From the NCBI RefSeq assembly GCF_019279795.1, contig NC_056738.1, forward strand, positions 406,277,245-406,341,244: DNA of 64,000 nucleotides. Reading direction: 5' to 3'. Positions 11,041 through 22,560 of the stretch are shown piece by piece. Below the pieces are notes generated by a model. It was given only the letters and a program-made list of their open reading frames with translations. It was not told where the DNA came from and searched no databases. The stretch is from Protopterus annectens (Eukaryota; Chordata; Ceratodontiformes; Protopteridae). How positions within the stretch are numbered: the first letter of the stretch is position 1; the number at the start of each line of letters is the position of its first letter. The position numbers and the translations under genes are program-made.

Positions 11041-11840
11041 CTCTACACCCATATGTTTAATTGTCAAATGCACATTATTTGTTGATGATAGACTGTTTGC
11101 AGGTCTTTATTGCTATAGCATTCCCTGTTTGTATGAACAACTTGTGTATCTGTGGAAGATGTTTGCATATGGGAGGGATCCACTATATCACGTATGTCTC
11201 TGTAGTCATTTAACTGTGTGCACTGGGCAGTTGCTGTAATGTGGTTGGTTCCTGGAATAACACGTACAAATACCAGATATGTGTGGCCAACTGCTAAACT
11301 GAGATTTGGCCTAAGTGTGTGAGCATGCCCAGTTCAGCCTTCCCATGGCATGTTGTCTGACATATGTCTCATTTATCAAAGTGTGTGAGCATGCCCAGTG
11401 TGAGCTTTCCATATCTTGAACTCTGCAGCCCACCACATTTGTGGATGAGTGTGAACTTCAACAAATATCTCCCATTTATGGTTGTGTGTTGTGTGTCATG
11501 TTGTGTAGTTACTGTCCAACTGCTTTGTGTGTGAACACAACAGGGATTATACTGTGCCTGCAGGGTTTGCATGGGATACTTTGCATACAGTTGTCAACAT
11601 CCTTTCATACTGACCTAACACTGTAGTACCGTATAGTGTACTGATTCAGTACTTTGACTGTGGTGGACAGTATCCTGGGCTTTAGTCCTATCACTGCTTT
11701 ACATTTCCATAGTGAGCACAACAGCCTGGTTAGGGGCCAGTTGTGCACATCTGACCATGTTGCATTATGTTCAGATATGAACTACTTAAACCAGACTTGT
11801 CCAACATTGGTAGTGTATTCCACAACATAGGTGTACATTT
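11041..11840. other. Unassigned spacer
   Basis: No gene recognised. The phrase AAGTGTGTGAGCATGCCCAG occurs twice, at about 11313 and 11380, as a small local direct repeat. Confidence 0.5.
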
Positions 11841-11844
11841 GCAA

Positions 11845-13716
11845 ACACTAGCGATGTGCCCTAGGCCATTTCTAATGCTAGTCGGAGAGTGTGTTTGTCC
11901 TTTGACACACATTGTAAGTGGAGTTTGCCATGACATATGTCATGGTTAGTATACTGTGCCTCTGTCTACCTGTGACATAACAGTGATACCCAGGGTAAAC
12001 CTACCATCTCCCATTCACTCATCAAGATTCCTCTTGAGGTGAATCGATGAGTGACTCTATGGATAGCCTGTACTGGGAGTTTACTCATGAGTGGGGGTGG
12101 CTTCTGTGTTATGGATCATGCAGTACAGCTTGTCCTATGTATGTCAGTGCTGGGGTTCAGGTCTGTCATGTACATAGCTCACTGCCATTCAGATTGTACA
12201 AGGTGCAGCATGTTTATTGATTCCAGCTTGAACATGGCTTTATACATCAGGCACAGCTTGCCTCTGGGTGGGCAGTATGGCAGTGTGTGTAGCTGCAGTT
12301 TGTTTAATCAGGCAACACATGGCATCAGTGCAAGCTCTTTGATACTCCTGGTGAGGTACTGTTGGGGACTTTACAGTTGATGGAGGTGTCTGCTGAGGTA
12401 CATCCCACAGGGGCTATTGTAGTCAATTGTAACGCTGATGAAGGATGACTGCAGAGCCACAATGACCTCCCCTTATCTAGATCTGACAACCTTCATGATT
12501 AGGTGGGTATACTGTATGTTTCTGTAAACACTACAGCAACATGTTTGTCCAATGCAAGATATCTATCACCTTGTGTCCCCAGGTCTCTCATTACATGTTA
12601 AGTGCGTAATGGGTTCACACCTATGTGGTAATTGGTGGGCACTTACTGTATATCCACGGGGGTTGACTATACACTTTTCTGCAATTAGCTTGCTGACATG
12701 GCTATGGCACCAGTTGTCTGTTTCTATGTGGCCCTTTTGTGGAATGCTTGTGTCAGCTGGAGGATCAGATATGGTGGACAGTTTGTAGTCCTCTGCGAAC
12801 ATGTTCAGACACAGTCCTTCCATGATGGCCTGTACCTATGGGACATATATACCAAACGAGGGAGGTCCCAGGACCAAGCCTTGTGGGATGCCAGTTATAT
12901 CTGGTTTGTAGTCTGACATGGCTGCAGCATGTCTGACCATGTCAGTTCTGTCCTTGGTCTGGTTTGCAACCCCTCTACTGACATAGGGGTTTATATTTAA
13001 GCTGGTGAGCATATCTATAATGAACACGTAGGGTATTGTATAGAAGCCTTTTGCAAGGTCCATCTACGCTGTGTGGACCACATTGCCCTCATCAGTGACC
13101 TTAATGACTGTTTCAAATGAGTCAAACATGTTTAGGGGCAGGATCTGCACTTAAGAAAGCCACACTGGGTAGGGTTCGGTGTCAGTAGGTCCCCAATATC
13201 TTTATGTCTGCGGTACATGCTGATCCTTTCCATAGCTGTGCAGACCGAGCTTCTCAGGATTCTGGGGTGGTAGTTTTCAGTATCCATTCAGGCAACACCT
13301 TTGTTGAGAAGGACCACTGTTGTTGTACACTGCTCTTTGGGTACATATCCTGTGGTAAGGCTGACATTGAGCAGTAGTGTGATTTGGCATTCCATTCTTC
13401 TTGAAGTCCATGTTGGACTCAGCCCAGGACACCATCTCATACCATTGCTGCTGTGTGTTTTGCTTTGTAGATGCGGGCTGTTACCTCAGCATCTGCAATG
13501 TCAGGGGGCCAGCAGTCTGCTGGGATAGATATTTTGCATTCTGGGGGGTTTGCACTGCACCTGTCAGGATGTATGTTGGCAATATGTGTGTGTGTTTGGT
13601 ATGTTGTTTGTAATATTTGTGTGATTCAGAGCATATCTGTGAATTCCCAACACGGTTCCTACCATCAGTTGTGGAAGCCTTGGGATTATCCTTAGTGTCC
13701 TGTACAATTTGTATCT
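11845..13716 (-). mobile_element. CR1-type LINE copy B, minus strand
   Basis: On the minus strand it starts in the endonuclease-RT linker (about 13700: IVQDTKDNPKA) and runs through the reverse transcriptase to the 3' tail near 11850. Readable RT pieces are MDLAKGFYTIPYVFIIDML and ITGIPQGLVLGPPSFGIY (12836-13063) and NMFAEDYKL, a decayed YADD box reading FAED (12790-12823). Multiple frameshifts and the YADD change make it dead. Its 5' edge abuts the 3' tail of copy C. Confidence 0.85.
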
Positions 13717-13717
13717 T

Positions 13718-15892
13718 CATAGGTTCATAGGTTCATACTAGGCTATCCACCCTAGGGCATTTGTAAGACTAGCCAGAGTGTGTGGCTTTCGCCACCCCTT
13801 GCTATGTGAATATTATGGCCATTTATGATTTGCTTTGCTGTGCCTCTGTCTGGACGTGACACAGTGAAGACCCCCAGTGTAACTCTACGATCATCAATCC
13901 ACTTGGCAAGGTTCCTGTTGAAGAGTGTCAGTGAGGGGCTCTGCCTAACATGGAGTGGGATTCTGTTCCAGGGTGTGGGGAGCTTCTGGGTTATGTATCT
14001 GTCCCTCCAGCACATCCTATTTCATTATGTGTTGAGGTTGACATCTCTCACTCTCACAGCTCCGATGGCTTTGGGTTTTCTGGGGTGGAGCATGTCCATT
14101 ACTCCTGTGTTGGACATGGCCTTGTACAACAGACATATACAATGCCTCTGTATAGGCAGTATGTGACTGCATTCAGCTGGGGTGTCTACAGCCAGGCAGC
14201 ATATGACATATATTTGAGACCCTTTATCCTCTTGGTGAGGTACCTTTGAGGTCTTTCTAACTGCTGCAGGTGTCAGGTAAGGTACATCCCAAATGAGGCA
14301 TTGTACTAGATTATGGGTGTGATAAGAGAACAGTATAGGGGTACAATGACCTCTGTTGACGTAGCTGTGAATCCTTTCATGATACGGTGTCCAATATAGA
14401 CAGTCTTCCTAGCCACATTGGCAATGTGAGTGTCACATAACAGGTTACTGTCCACTTGTGTCCCTAGGTCCCTGATTACTCCTTCCATACATAATGGTTT
14501 ACCACCTATGTGGTAATTTGTGAGTACCTTGTTTGGTATTTGGTGGGACATTCATACTGTCCAGTGTCTTCAGGATGGCTGGGTGGGGTTCCTGTGTGTG
14601 AGAATGTGGTCTGTAGCATGCTACAGACTGTACAGCAGTCTTGCCTATGGTTAGTTGCACATGGGTGGACTCCAATGCCTTGTGCATTGTCAGTTACCTG
14701 GACGTATGGGTGTCTGTGCTGAATATGGATACTCACCCTCCTTTTATGTTTTGTTCCAGGTTTTGGGGCCATAACGCATGATATGTGGTATAACCTGGTA
14801 GTGCTGGTGTGCTGTCAGGAGGCTTGCAGCAGGTTTCTGTCACTGCACAGGTATCAATGTTCTCCATACTGGGGATGGCCTCGGGAGCATGCATATTGAG
14901 GTTTACACATCTGGCATTGGTCAGCATTACCCTTATGTTTCTTTCCACTTATGTTTTGTAGAGTGGTGGGTTACTCTTTTCAGCCTTGCCAACGAAAGGC
15001 TCTATGGAGGTGGCAAAAGCCTTATCCAATATCCAGACGCCCAGGGGTAACAGGTGCAAGCCATCCCTGGAACAGTTGCGTGGCTTGTCAAGCATGACAT
15101 CCCAAGCAGACAGACATTGGATCCCCTTGGAATGACACCAGTAATTGTGCCACTTGTTATAACAGATCATTCTGTGTTTGTACTGTGGCATCATTCTTGG
15201 TGAGGGTAGGATACTGCAAACGGTCAGTGTCATACCGGCCTGGACTACATAATCGGAGAGCTCATCTATGTCTCTTTTCTTGTAGCCTGGGGAGGTACAT
15301 CTCAGGTCATTCACACCAGCATGGACTATGACTGCATCATATTTCTACTTGCTTTGGGGTGACCTGCATACTTGTGTTATGTGGCGTATTGTAGCAGCCT
15401 ACAGGCAGCTTACTGTACCCTTTCCCTTGTTCAGTCTGGTGTGTGGGACAGCAGCGTGTCTCACTATGGAGTCACCTATTACAACTGTATCAGGCATGTT
15501 GTTTCTCCTTCTGGCCTGTGACTGTTTGGCACACCAGCTTTGTGTACTATGAGTTGCATGTGCTATGTTTGGAGGTTGTTTGATTGGGTGTCTGCTTTGG
15601 AGGCCTCTGTTGGTGTGGTGTGTTTGTAATTCAGGCCTCCGGGAATGTTTTTCTGTGTTTATGTCTTTGGTTTGCAGTTGTGATAGGTCTATGAGGGACT
15701 GGGTTTGTGGTGTGTGTGGTTACCTTCTCCTGACTAGTTTTGGGAGTACTGAGTTGAGGGAGCTCAGCCTACAGTTTGGATAGATGGTTGCATCTCTCAC
15801 ATATATTTGTATTTCTTGGGGGGAGTTGGGGGTTGTCTGTGTACTTGGGGCAGGTGTAACATTGCCTCAAGATTCACAGATTCAACTTGTGG
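13718..15892 (-). mobile_element. CR1-type LINE copy C, minus strand, internally deleted
   Basis: The 3' tail (TAGGTTCATAGGTTCATACTAGGC at 13720 on plus, two octamers) leads into RT C-terminal pieces (13752-14015, 14306-14551). The endonuclease (14499-14948: MLTNARCVNLNMHAPEA) and a long ORF1 follow upstream. ORF1 shows the esterase domain at 14949-15314 (VNDLRCTS, SRDGLHLLPLG) and the N-terminal zinc-finger region up to about 15890. The RT N-terminal two thirds is missing: at about 14515-14540 the endonuclease runs straight into the RT thumb region, an internal deletion of about 1.7 kb relative to copy D. Confidence 0.87.
14949..15480 (-). pseudogene. CR1-C ORF1: SGNH/GDSL esterase-like domain
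   Basis: CR1 ORF1 proteins carry a GDSL-type esterase domain. Here the Asn box is readable as HAGVNDLRC (GxND type) and the Asp-His dyad as RDGLHLLPLG, followed by FATSIEPFVGKA. The Ser block further upstream is in another frame and includes a changed GDS region near 15470. The second visible part keeps the fold-defining motifs but is disconnected from its N-terminus by frameshifts. Confidence 0.75.
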
Positions 15893-17205
15893 CTGGCCTT
15901 AGTGGATTGTATGTGTGGACATATTTTATTGCCATACTACTGATCAGTGATTACTTCTTTTTTTATGTTTGCTCTATCATGTAGTAACTTCCTCATTCTC
16001 TTGCATGGTTTGGTTATGGCTGGTGTCCACCATGCCAGATGCCTGCGTGTATGGCATTGTGTCTTGTTTTAATTTAGGATTGCATAATCCAAGCATTCCT
16101 GGCAGTGTTCATGGAATGCCTGTATAACAGGTTCTGAGGTGTGGCCCATATTTTGCACCTGCACAGGACCTTTAATGGATTCCACATCAGTTTGGAGGAG
16201 TGCAAATTTTGCTTTACGCATGTTTTTCACTGTGGTTTTCTGGCCAGGGACTGTGGTCAGGATATGTATATCCAGTGTGATTACTCTATGGTCTGGTCTT
16301 ACCAGTGAGCAATACACTTCTCATCTTGCCATCCAGTACCCATGTTGCTGATTATCACATCCAGTATGCTTACCCCTCTTGTGGGAGTGGTACATTGTTC
16401 CTGGGCATTTTGGTTTATGGATTCTATGAACTTTTGTCCTACAGTGTTGGAGCTAGTATAATGCTCCCAGTCTATGTCTGGGTATTTTCAGTCACCCAAT
16501 ATAATGTGGTTTGGAGGACTTGATATATTCATGTATTCCAACATAGGCCAGGTACAGTTCCTGGTGTTGGGATGGTAGTCTGTAGCAGGCTATAAACTGG
16601 GGGGCAGTTTTAGCCACTGTTACTTGACCATGGCTAGTCCATGCTGCTTCTTGTTGTGGTACCAACATGGGGGTGTGGTTATCCTTGACAATTATTGCTA
16701 GTCACCCTCCTTTTGTAGCTTGTTCCATGTTTTGAGGCTGTACAGCACAGTATGAGGTGTAACCTGGTAGTGTCAGGGCGCTGTTTTGAGCCTTGACCCA
16801 GTTTTCTGTTACAGCACAGATATCAACATTCTCCATACTGGGTGAGTTTAGACTGCATGCATCTTACTGTTTAGACTTCTGGCATTGGGTAGCATTACAT
16901 CTAGATTCTTATCCCTTCTGATACCTATGGAATTAGGTTTGTGTTTTGAGCCTTACCTATTCAGGGCACGCTGTGGGTAACAACAGCCTTTGCCAGTATC
17001 CATACGGCCTGCACTGATATGTGCACACCAGTCCTAGCAGGTGGAGCATCATGTCATGCTCAGCATGTCATCCCAGGCTGGCACACATTGGATCCCCTTT
17101 GACTAACAGCAATACTTCAGCCAATTATTGCAATTGATCATCTCATTGTCATATTGTGGAATGATGCTTGGTGAGGGTAGGATGTTAGTCACGGTCCTCA
17201 GGTGT
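15893..17205 (-). mobile_element. CR1-type LINE copy E, minus strand, truncated at both ends
   Basis: It begins in the ORF1 esterase (about 17195: ILPSPSIIPQYDNE) and passes the ORF1-ORF2 junction near 16900. The endonuclease (16317-16900, then 16069-16317: SLVRPDHRVITLDIHI, CQECLDYAILN) follows, and it ends in the linker near 15893. The SDH box reads PDH. Many stops. Copy C ORF1 starts immediately where E ends, so E, C and B stand head to tail on the minus strand. Confidence 0.83.
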
Positions 17206-17392
17206 GCATATAGTACATGGTGTTACATTACTTAACACATGGCATTCATGCCTCAGGTGGTGCTGCAGGGCTGCCTCTGTCAGATGCACATATTACACTC
17301 CCTGTACATGTTTGTGAGCAGGTCATATCATTTTAGGCGTCCCTGTTATTATTTGAGTGAGTCAGAGAGGGGTATCATTCCCAGGATTCCTA
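17206..17392. other. Spacer between CR1-E and the Harbinger transposase
   Basis: No recognisable feature; probably the 3' untranslated part of the transposase gene. Confidence 0.4.
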
Positions 17393-18542
17393 CTAAGCCA
17401 GTGTATGTGCTATGCGTTGTCTCTTTTCCAAGGCCAGGGCATACTGGGCATGCCTCCTTCTGCCTACTGGAGCAGGCTCAGGTTGTTCCTCCTTCGAGTC
17501 ACGCTCTGCCTGCGATGGCCTTGGCAATGGTGGGGGGCTGTTTGGCCCAGCCCCATGCTGGTCCTGCTGCAGCTGTTTTCGCAAGATCATATTATGTAGC
17601 ATAGCACATACCATGACAATTTGGGTTCATGTAGTTGGTGTGTACTGCAAGGCTCCACCAGATGTGTCCAGACACCGGAACCGTGACTTGAGCAGCCCAA
17701 ACACATGCTCTATTACATTACGTGTTTGTGCGTGTGCCTCATTATGGCGTTCCTGTTCAGGTGTGTGTGTGTTTCTGATGGGTGTCATCAGCCACGGCTC
17801 CAGTGCATAACCTGCATCCCCCACTAGGTGTCTGTGTGGGATGTCCCCATTGGCAAATGTCTGGTACAGCTGAGTCAAATGCCAGATGTGGGAATCATGG
17901 TAGCTCCCAGGGCAGCCAGCACACACATTCATTATTATGCCCTGGGCATCACACACGACCTGGCAGTTGATGGAGGGGAAGCCCTTGCGGTTAATGTAGG
18001 CCCTACCCCGCTCACCGGCTGGTGCTTTGATGCGTATGTGCGTGCAGTCTATTGCACCCACTACCTCAGGGTATTCTGCTATTTGCTGGAAGAGACGCAT
18101 ATTGCTGGCCAATACCTCACGGGCATTGGGGAAATATACATGATCACCGACATGTGCTGACATGGCATCCAGGAACTGGTGCAGTACCCTGGAGGGCTGA
18201 TGCCTGTGATATCCCCATCATATCACCAGTTGGTCTTTGGAAGGTACCTGTTGCTAGTATTCTTAAGCCAACACATACCTTGGTTTCTACTGGGATGGGT
18301 TCCCCTCTGTTGGTTCTGTGTGTGAGGCGTGGCCTGCACAGCTCAACTATTTGCTGCAGGAGGTCTCTGTCCACTCTATAGCGCTCTACTATCTCCAGCT
18401 CATGTAACCCGTGGTAAGTGACCCTGGGCCTGTACACTCTTCTCCGTCTCCTCACTGTGGGTTGTCTGGCACCATCTGCATTGTCACCACCCTCAGCAAG
18501 TCGCCTATGTCTCATTATGACAGCTATGGCAGCCCCTAACAT
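17393..18542 (-). pseudogene. PIF/Harbinger DDE transposase (HARBI1-like)
   Basis: An almost complete single-exon transposase of about 385 codons, the usual length for the family. The N-terminal helix-turn-helix region (YRVDRDLLQQIVELCRP) and TGDMMGISQASA lead to the DDE core. The three catalytic acids are all present: Asp in VVGAIDCTHIRI, Asp in LVGDAGYALEPWLMTP, and Glu in NVIEHVFGLLKSRFRCL. The C-terminal CAMLHNMIL motif follows. Only two lesions are seen: one extra base in a G run at 18194-18196 (plus strand), which shifts the frame, and one in-frame TGA at 17627-17629. I place the start at ATG 18542; the frame extends a little further upstream without an earlier in-frame ATG. It cuts and pastes the element, usually duplicating a 3-bp TWA target. 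Confidence 0.93.
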
Positions 18543-18779
18543 TTCTGCTCTGAGTTCAGCTTTTTCAGTTTTCACTTCTAATAGCTTACTCCTGTCTTGC
18601 AGTGTCTCTTGAGAGAAACATCTTGCACTGCTGTTTGCAGAGTTTTAAGTGCTTGGCTGAGCTACTATTCTGCCTGTATAATTGCCTGCTTCTAGTTGTT
18701 TTCACCTGCTAGCTCCAGCAGTATTCCCTGCTAGCTTCCTACTAATTCTGTTGCTTCCTTTTTCCTGTCTGTTTCCTCA

Positions 18780-19080
18780 GGGGGGGAGCAGCGTGCATAC
18801 TAGCAGAAACACACTCACAGTGGCTTACACGCACGCACACATGCTTACACGGTTCAGAATCTGCTTATTTGGGTTAAAACGCGCGCACACCCGCGCAAAC
18901 AGTGGTACAAGTCTGCTAGCAGCCTCCTACATGCTCAGCCTGCCCTACACATGCGCACATCAGCGCAAACAGTGTTAAACATCTCCCAACACGCTCCCAC
19001 ATGCTCAGTCTGCCTTACACGCGCGCACACTGTCTTACTCGCGCCTCATGGCACGCACACGTGCGCATGCACGGCCAGCA
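18780..19080. repeat. GC-rich direct subrepeats upstream of the transposase
   Basis: Two roughly 70-bp units (about 18892-18961 and 18962-19028) share GCGCAAACAGTG, CACATGCTCAG and TACAC(A/G)CGCGCACAC phrases, and further partial copies lie on both sides. The stretch lies 240-500 bp upstream of the transposase start, where Harbinger subterminal binding repeats or its promoter would be expected. Confidence 0.55.
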
Positions 19081-19558
19081 AGAAATTTTGGTGTAGGCAA
19101 CAGTGTACACCTTCCATTTCTTGACTTTCCCATGCTTATGTTGTGGCACTCCTCTTTCCATGATATGTGTCTGACATCTGTCATGTAACTCTGACCTCCA
19201 ATGAACTGCATTTCTTTCTGCTATTCCCCCCTGTAATGTCACATATCTCCTACTCTATTCCTCCCCCTTATGTATCTCTTACACTACTCAGAATGTGCTC
19301 ATTCGGTATGTGACAGTGAAATTCAGTATCCTAACACTCATTTGCATCAGATTGCCTACTAATGCTTAGTTACATCTCTTAGACTCAGCTTCCCCCCTTA
19401 GCAACCACTAAACAGTGGCCATGTTGTTTTTGGTCTGCTGGTCCCTGCATTGTAAATCCATGTATTGCATAAAACCCACATTTGTGGGTTTACAACCTTC
19501 GTTTTTATGTTTTATATAGTGCAGCCCATTTGCGCGTGGCTGCGCTGCGTTTAAACAC

Positions 19559-19947
19559 CGGCGATCGCCGAAAAAAAAATTTATTTATTTCTCATATTTG
19601 CATGGGGGTACCTTGCCAATGGCCACATATTTGGCCATTGGCATGCTGCCTGACACATATGCACCCTTTATTTGGAGCTGACATGGCTCCATTGTGGTTT
19701 TTGCAGAAACGTACTCAGTTGTCACCTGAGTACATTTCTGCAGCTAAAACGGCTCTTACACGGGCTGCTTTGGGCTTCCTGGATTGCTAATCAACCTCAT
19801 TTGCATGCTATTCAGCTGCAAGTGAGGTGATTAGCTTATCCACGCCCACTCCGTGTAAGAGACGTTTTAGCTGGTCTCTTACACGGACTTTGGGCTGTAC
19901 CTGGATCGCGAAGGCTGCATGGAGTCTTACACTACTCTTAGACTCCG
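19559..19947. repeat. Cluster of five palindromes
   Basis: In order: CGGCGATCGCCG (19559-19570, perfect 12-bp palindrome); TGCCAATGGCCA with 6-base loop and perfect partner (19612-19641); GCAGAAACGTACTCAG with partner CTGAGTACATTTCTGC (19703-19741, 15 of 16 matched); a 23-bp arm CAGCTAAAACGGCTCTTACACGG (19741-19763) with partner at 19851-19873 (22 of 23 matched) and further pairing inside; GGAGTCT/AGACTCC (about 19921-19947). No coding potential. Confidence 0.85.
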
Positions 19948-20559
19948 TGCAAGCCTTCATGAATCCTGTCCAACATTGATGCGTTTTCCATTGGTTCTTC
20001 TGTTTTGCTTCAGTTTCTTAGTGCTTCAGCATGCTTTCCTTTTCTCATGATTCCTTATCTGTAATCTTTCTTCCATAGTCCTTTTGACCAGTTTTTATTA
20101 TTCAGCTTGGTTTTCCCTGATGACGTAAATGTCTATATAGTTGCAGAAAATAGTGTAACTATCACTTTTATGAACTTTGACAATTTTTATGTTGGTCTGG
20201 ACCAGAGCACTTTTTTGAATATACTTTCCCAAGGCCATACTGGAAATCCTGGTTTGTCCATTTGTCTTTTTAGATATCATAACTTTAGGAAGTCAGAGTA
20301 AGAAAATGACTTTTCCATCTGTATGGAAAAAAATATCATTTCAAGGGCTTTAGTTAATTATGATCATTGTGAAATGCTAGGTATGTCTGTTACTTTAGAT
20401 AAGTACACCAAAAATGTATTTGGACTCTGTAAGAATCCTAACTTGACCAAGGCTTTATATATGGCTGAACAAAGCAGCTATGAAAGTTAGTTTCTCAGCT
20501 TGACAGTTGACCTAATTTCCCTCCATATTAATTGGGAATGTAAGTGATGTTCAAGAACC

Positions 20560-21520
20560 TTTATTGAGCCATTCCCAGAAATTATAATTAACTGAAGGTG
20601 TATTGAATATGCCATCTTTCTCACCCATCAGTTTAAGCTTCTGGATGTTAGGGCGGCCACGATGGTACAGGGCGGCCACGGTTGTACAGCGGTTAGCATT
20701 GTCTCCTCACAGCAAGAGGTTCTCCCTTGATCCTCGACTGGGGTGCCTTCGGTGAGGAGTCTGCATGTCCTCCCTGTGGTCATGTGGGTTTCCTCTGGGT
20801 GCTCCAGTTTCCTCTCACATCCCAAAGACATGTTGTAGGTGGACTGGACACTTTAAGTTGGCCCTAGGTGTGAGTGTGTGTGCCTTCTGTGGAAGGTTGG
20901 GTGCCGGGCTGGCAACTTGACACCGTAAAACTCTACTACCAATCATGAGCAGACAGGTGATCCACTGTGGCGACTCCTAACCAGGAAAAGCCAAAAGAAG
21001 AAGAAGAAGAAGAAGTTTAAGCTTCTGGATATTATTTTTACTCATCCTGAAATAAACGTTGATAACTGTTTAGTTATTATCAGATCTGGAATTCAGATCC
21101 CCAAGGCATCTTAGCCAGGATAGACACTTCATGCAATGAATATCATCAACACAAAATAATGACATTTTACAAGGTAGGCTACTATCAAATTGCCCTTATT
21201 ACATGGAGTCATTTTGTTGCCCAGCTAGTCCCTGCATGAATCATGTTTGAAAATTTGTAATTATACAAACTGTGTCATAGATAATAGTGTTCCTACATTC
21301 CAAAGTAATATGTTTGTTAAGAGTAAACCTTGTTGGCGGAACAAGTCCAGTGTCATGACATATGCAAAAAAGAAATATGTATGGAAACTATATAAAGCAC
21401 ATCTTACATCAGGCCTGAAAGTTAGATGCATTCAGGCTATGAAGAAATTATGAAAGGCTATATACATAGCAAATCTGGATAAGGAAAGGCATTAGCCACT
21501 AGTATTTCTGGTAACAAAAA
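20560..21520 (+). pseudogene. Decayed LINE endonuclease and linker, interrupted by a SINE
   Basis: Rejoining the frames on both sides of the SINE gives the end of an endonuclease domain (THQF before the SINE, KLLDIIFTHPEINVDNC after it, like the LDLIxTNxPE motif of CR1/L2/Jockey-type LINEs). Further on is a linker with KPCWRNKSSVMTYAKKKYVW (21310-21370). Stops and frameshifts are common. It lies upstream of the L2-like fragment at 21.94 kb and may be part of it or of a separate LINE. Confidence 0.55.
20650..21014 (+). mobile_element. tRNA-derived SINE with (AAG)n tail and target duplication
   Basis: The 365-bp insert starts GGGCGGCCACG, has a tRNA-like head (TACAGCGGTTAGCATTGTC, A box) and a decayed B box. 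The body (CTGCATGTCCTCCCTGTGG, CCAAAGACATG, GTGATCCACTGTGGCGACTC) resembles a SINE widespread in fishes, and it ends in AAG repeats. It is flanked by a 16-bp direct repeat GTTTAAGCTTCTGGAT at 20631-20646 and 21015-21030, the target-site duplication. The first 19 bp of the head are present twice in tandem. Confidence 0.88.
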
Positions 21521-21939
21521 AACATTTTGAATTATGACAGAAGCATAGGAAGATCCAATGATGTGTCACACCACACCAAATACAGCTTCAGGGTGTCATA
21601 ACAATGAAAGTAAGTTAAACTGCCACCATTTTAACTGAGGCCTTTGATGTATATTGGGGAGATAGGGATTATTCGCCCTGCCAGTTATTTAATATTACTG
21701 ATCATTAATTACAAAAAGTATTCACGAAAACACAGATAATTTAGAATCAGAGTACCAGGTTCAGATGAGGTTACTAATATTTTTATGAAAAGACTAACAG
21801 AAAAGTTTCTTATGTTTTGACAACATTATTTCAGCATACCGTGTAAACAGGCTTCATGCCACAGGTTAGGAAAAAAAGCAGTATTTGTTTTAATCTTCAA
21901 GGGAGGGACTTGGAGCAACATTTCTTTCTTGGATGTTTC

Positions 21940-22497
21940 CCGAACTTCAAACTTTACTGAAGCAAATAGATTGGGCCTGGAAAGACTAGGAAAAAAACCT
22001 CAAAATTCACAAGATCATGACAGATAAACAGCTGCACAATCAAGCCAGGAATTCTGTCAGAAGAGCTAAAATTATCAGTCTGTGCAAAAGGCAATCATCC
22101 ACCTTCTCAAACTCCAGACAGTTCTGGAAAGAAGTTAATCACCTGACAAAGACAAGCCATAGCAAACCTCAAATACTACTATACTCTATAACCACCTCCA
22201 ATTTCATCTATTGAGTTCACTAGCAAAACCCCAACACTTAATCCAATGAACTGTCTGACATCTCACCCACTGGAACCCTATCTGCCCCCCTTTCATCTAA
22301 AAAAAACAAAAAAGAGAAATTGATGCCGTAATGCAATGACTTCCAAATAATAGACCATCTGGTTCAGACAGACTCTTCCCTTGGTTTCTCAGGAGATATG
22401 ATGACCTCAGAGGGCCACAGATCCAATATGTATTCAACCTGTCATTGTCAAAGCAAGTCTTCTCTGTCATATGGAAAAAAGCCAATGTTGCCCTCGC
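21940..22497 (+). pseudogene. L2-like LINE, first half (linker and start of RT)
   Basis: Readable pieces are the linker (NQARNSVRRAKI, RQFWKEVNHLTKTSHSK) and reverse transcriptase block 1 (LPNNRPSGSDRLFPWFLRRY, then FNLSLSKQVFSVIWKKANV). The frame ends within the next few codons at a C/A run that leads into the (TA)n tract at 22520. The continuation of this RT domain is found at 36203, on the far side of a 13.6-kb block. Family placement is by motif; it is distinct from the CR1 copies here. Confidence 0.75.
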
Positions 22498-22512
22498 CCT
22501 CCCCCCCCAAAA

Positions 22513-22519
<7 letters not shown>

Positions 22520-22558
<39 letters not shown>
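22520..22558. repeat. (TA)n tract at the left edge of the insertion
   Basis: About 19 TA dinucleotides after a poly-C/poly-A run, ending directly at the first base of the monomer array. A second (TA)n marks the right edge at 36119-36201. Confidence 0.95.

Positions 22559-22560
<2 letters not shown>

Noticed and set aside
18780..19080. CpG island promoter of a host gene
   Set aside because: CG-containing phrases are part of short direct repeats next to the transposase; no host exon is recognisable nearby.
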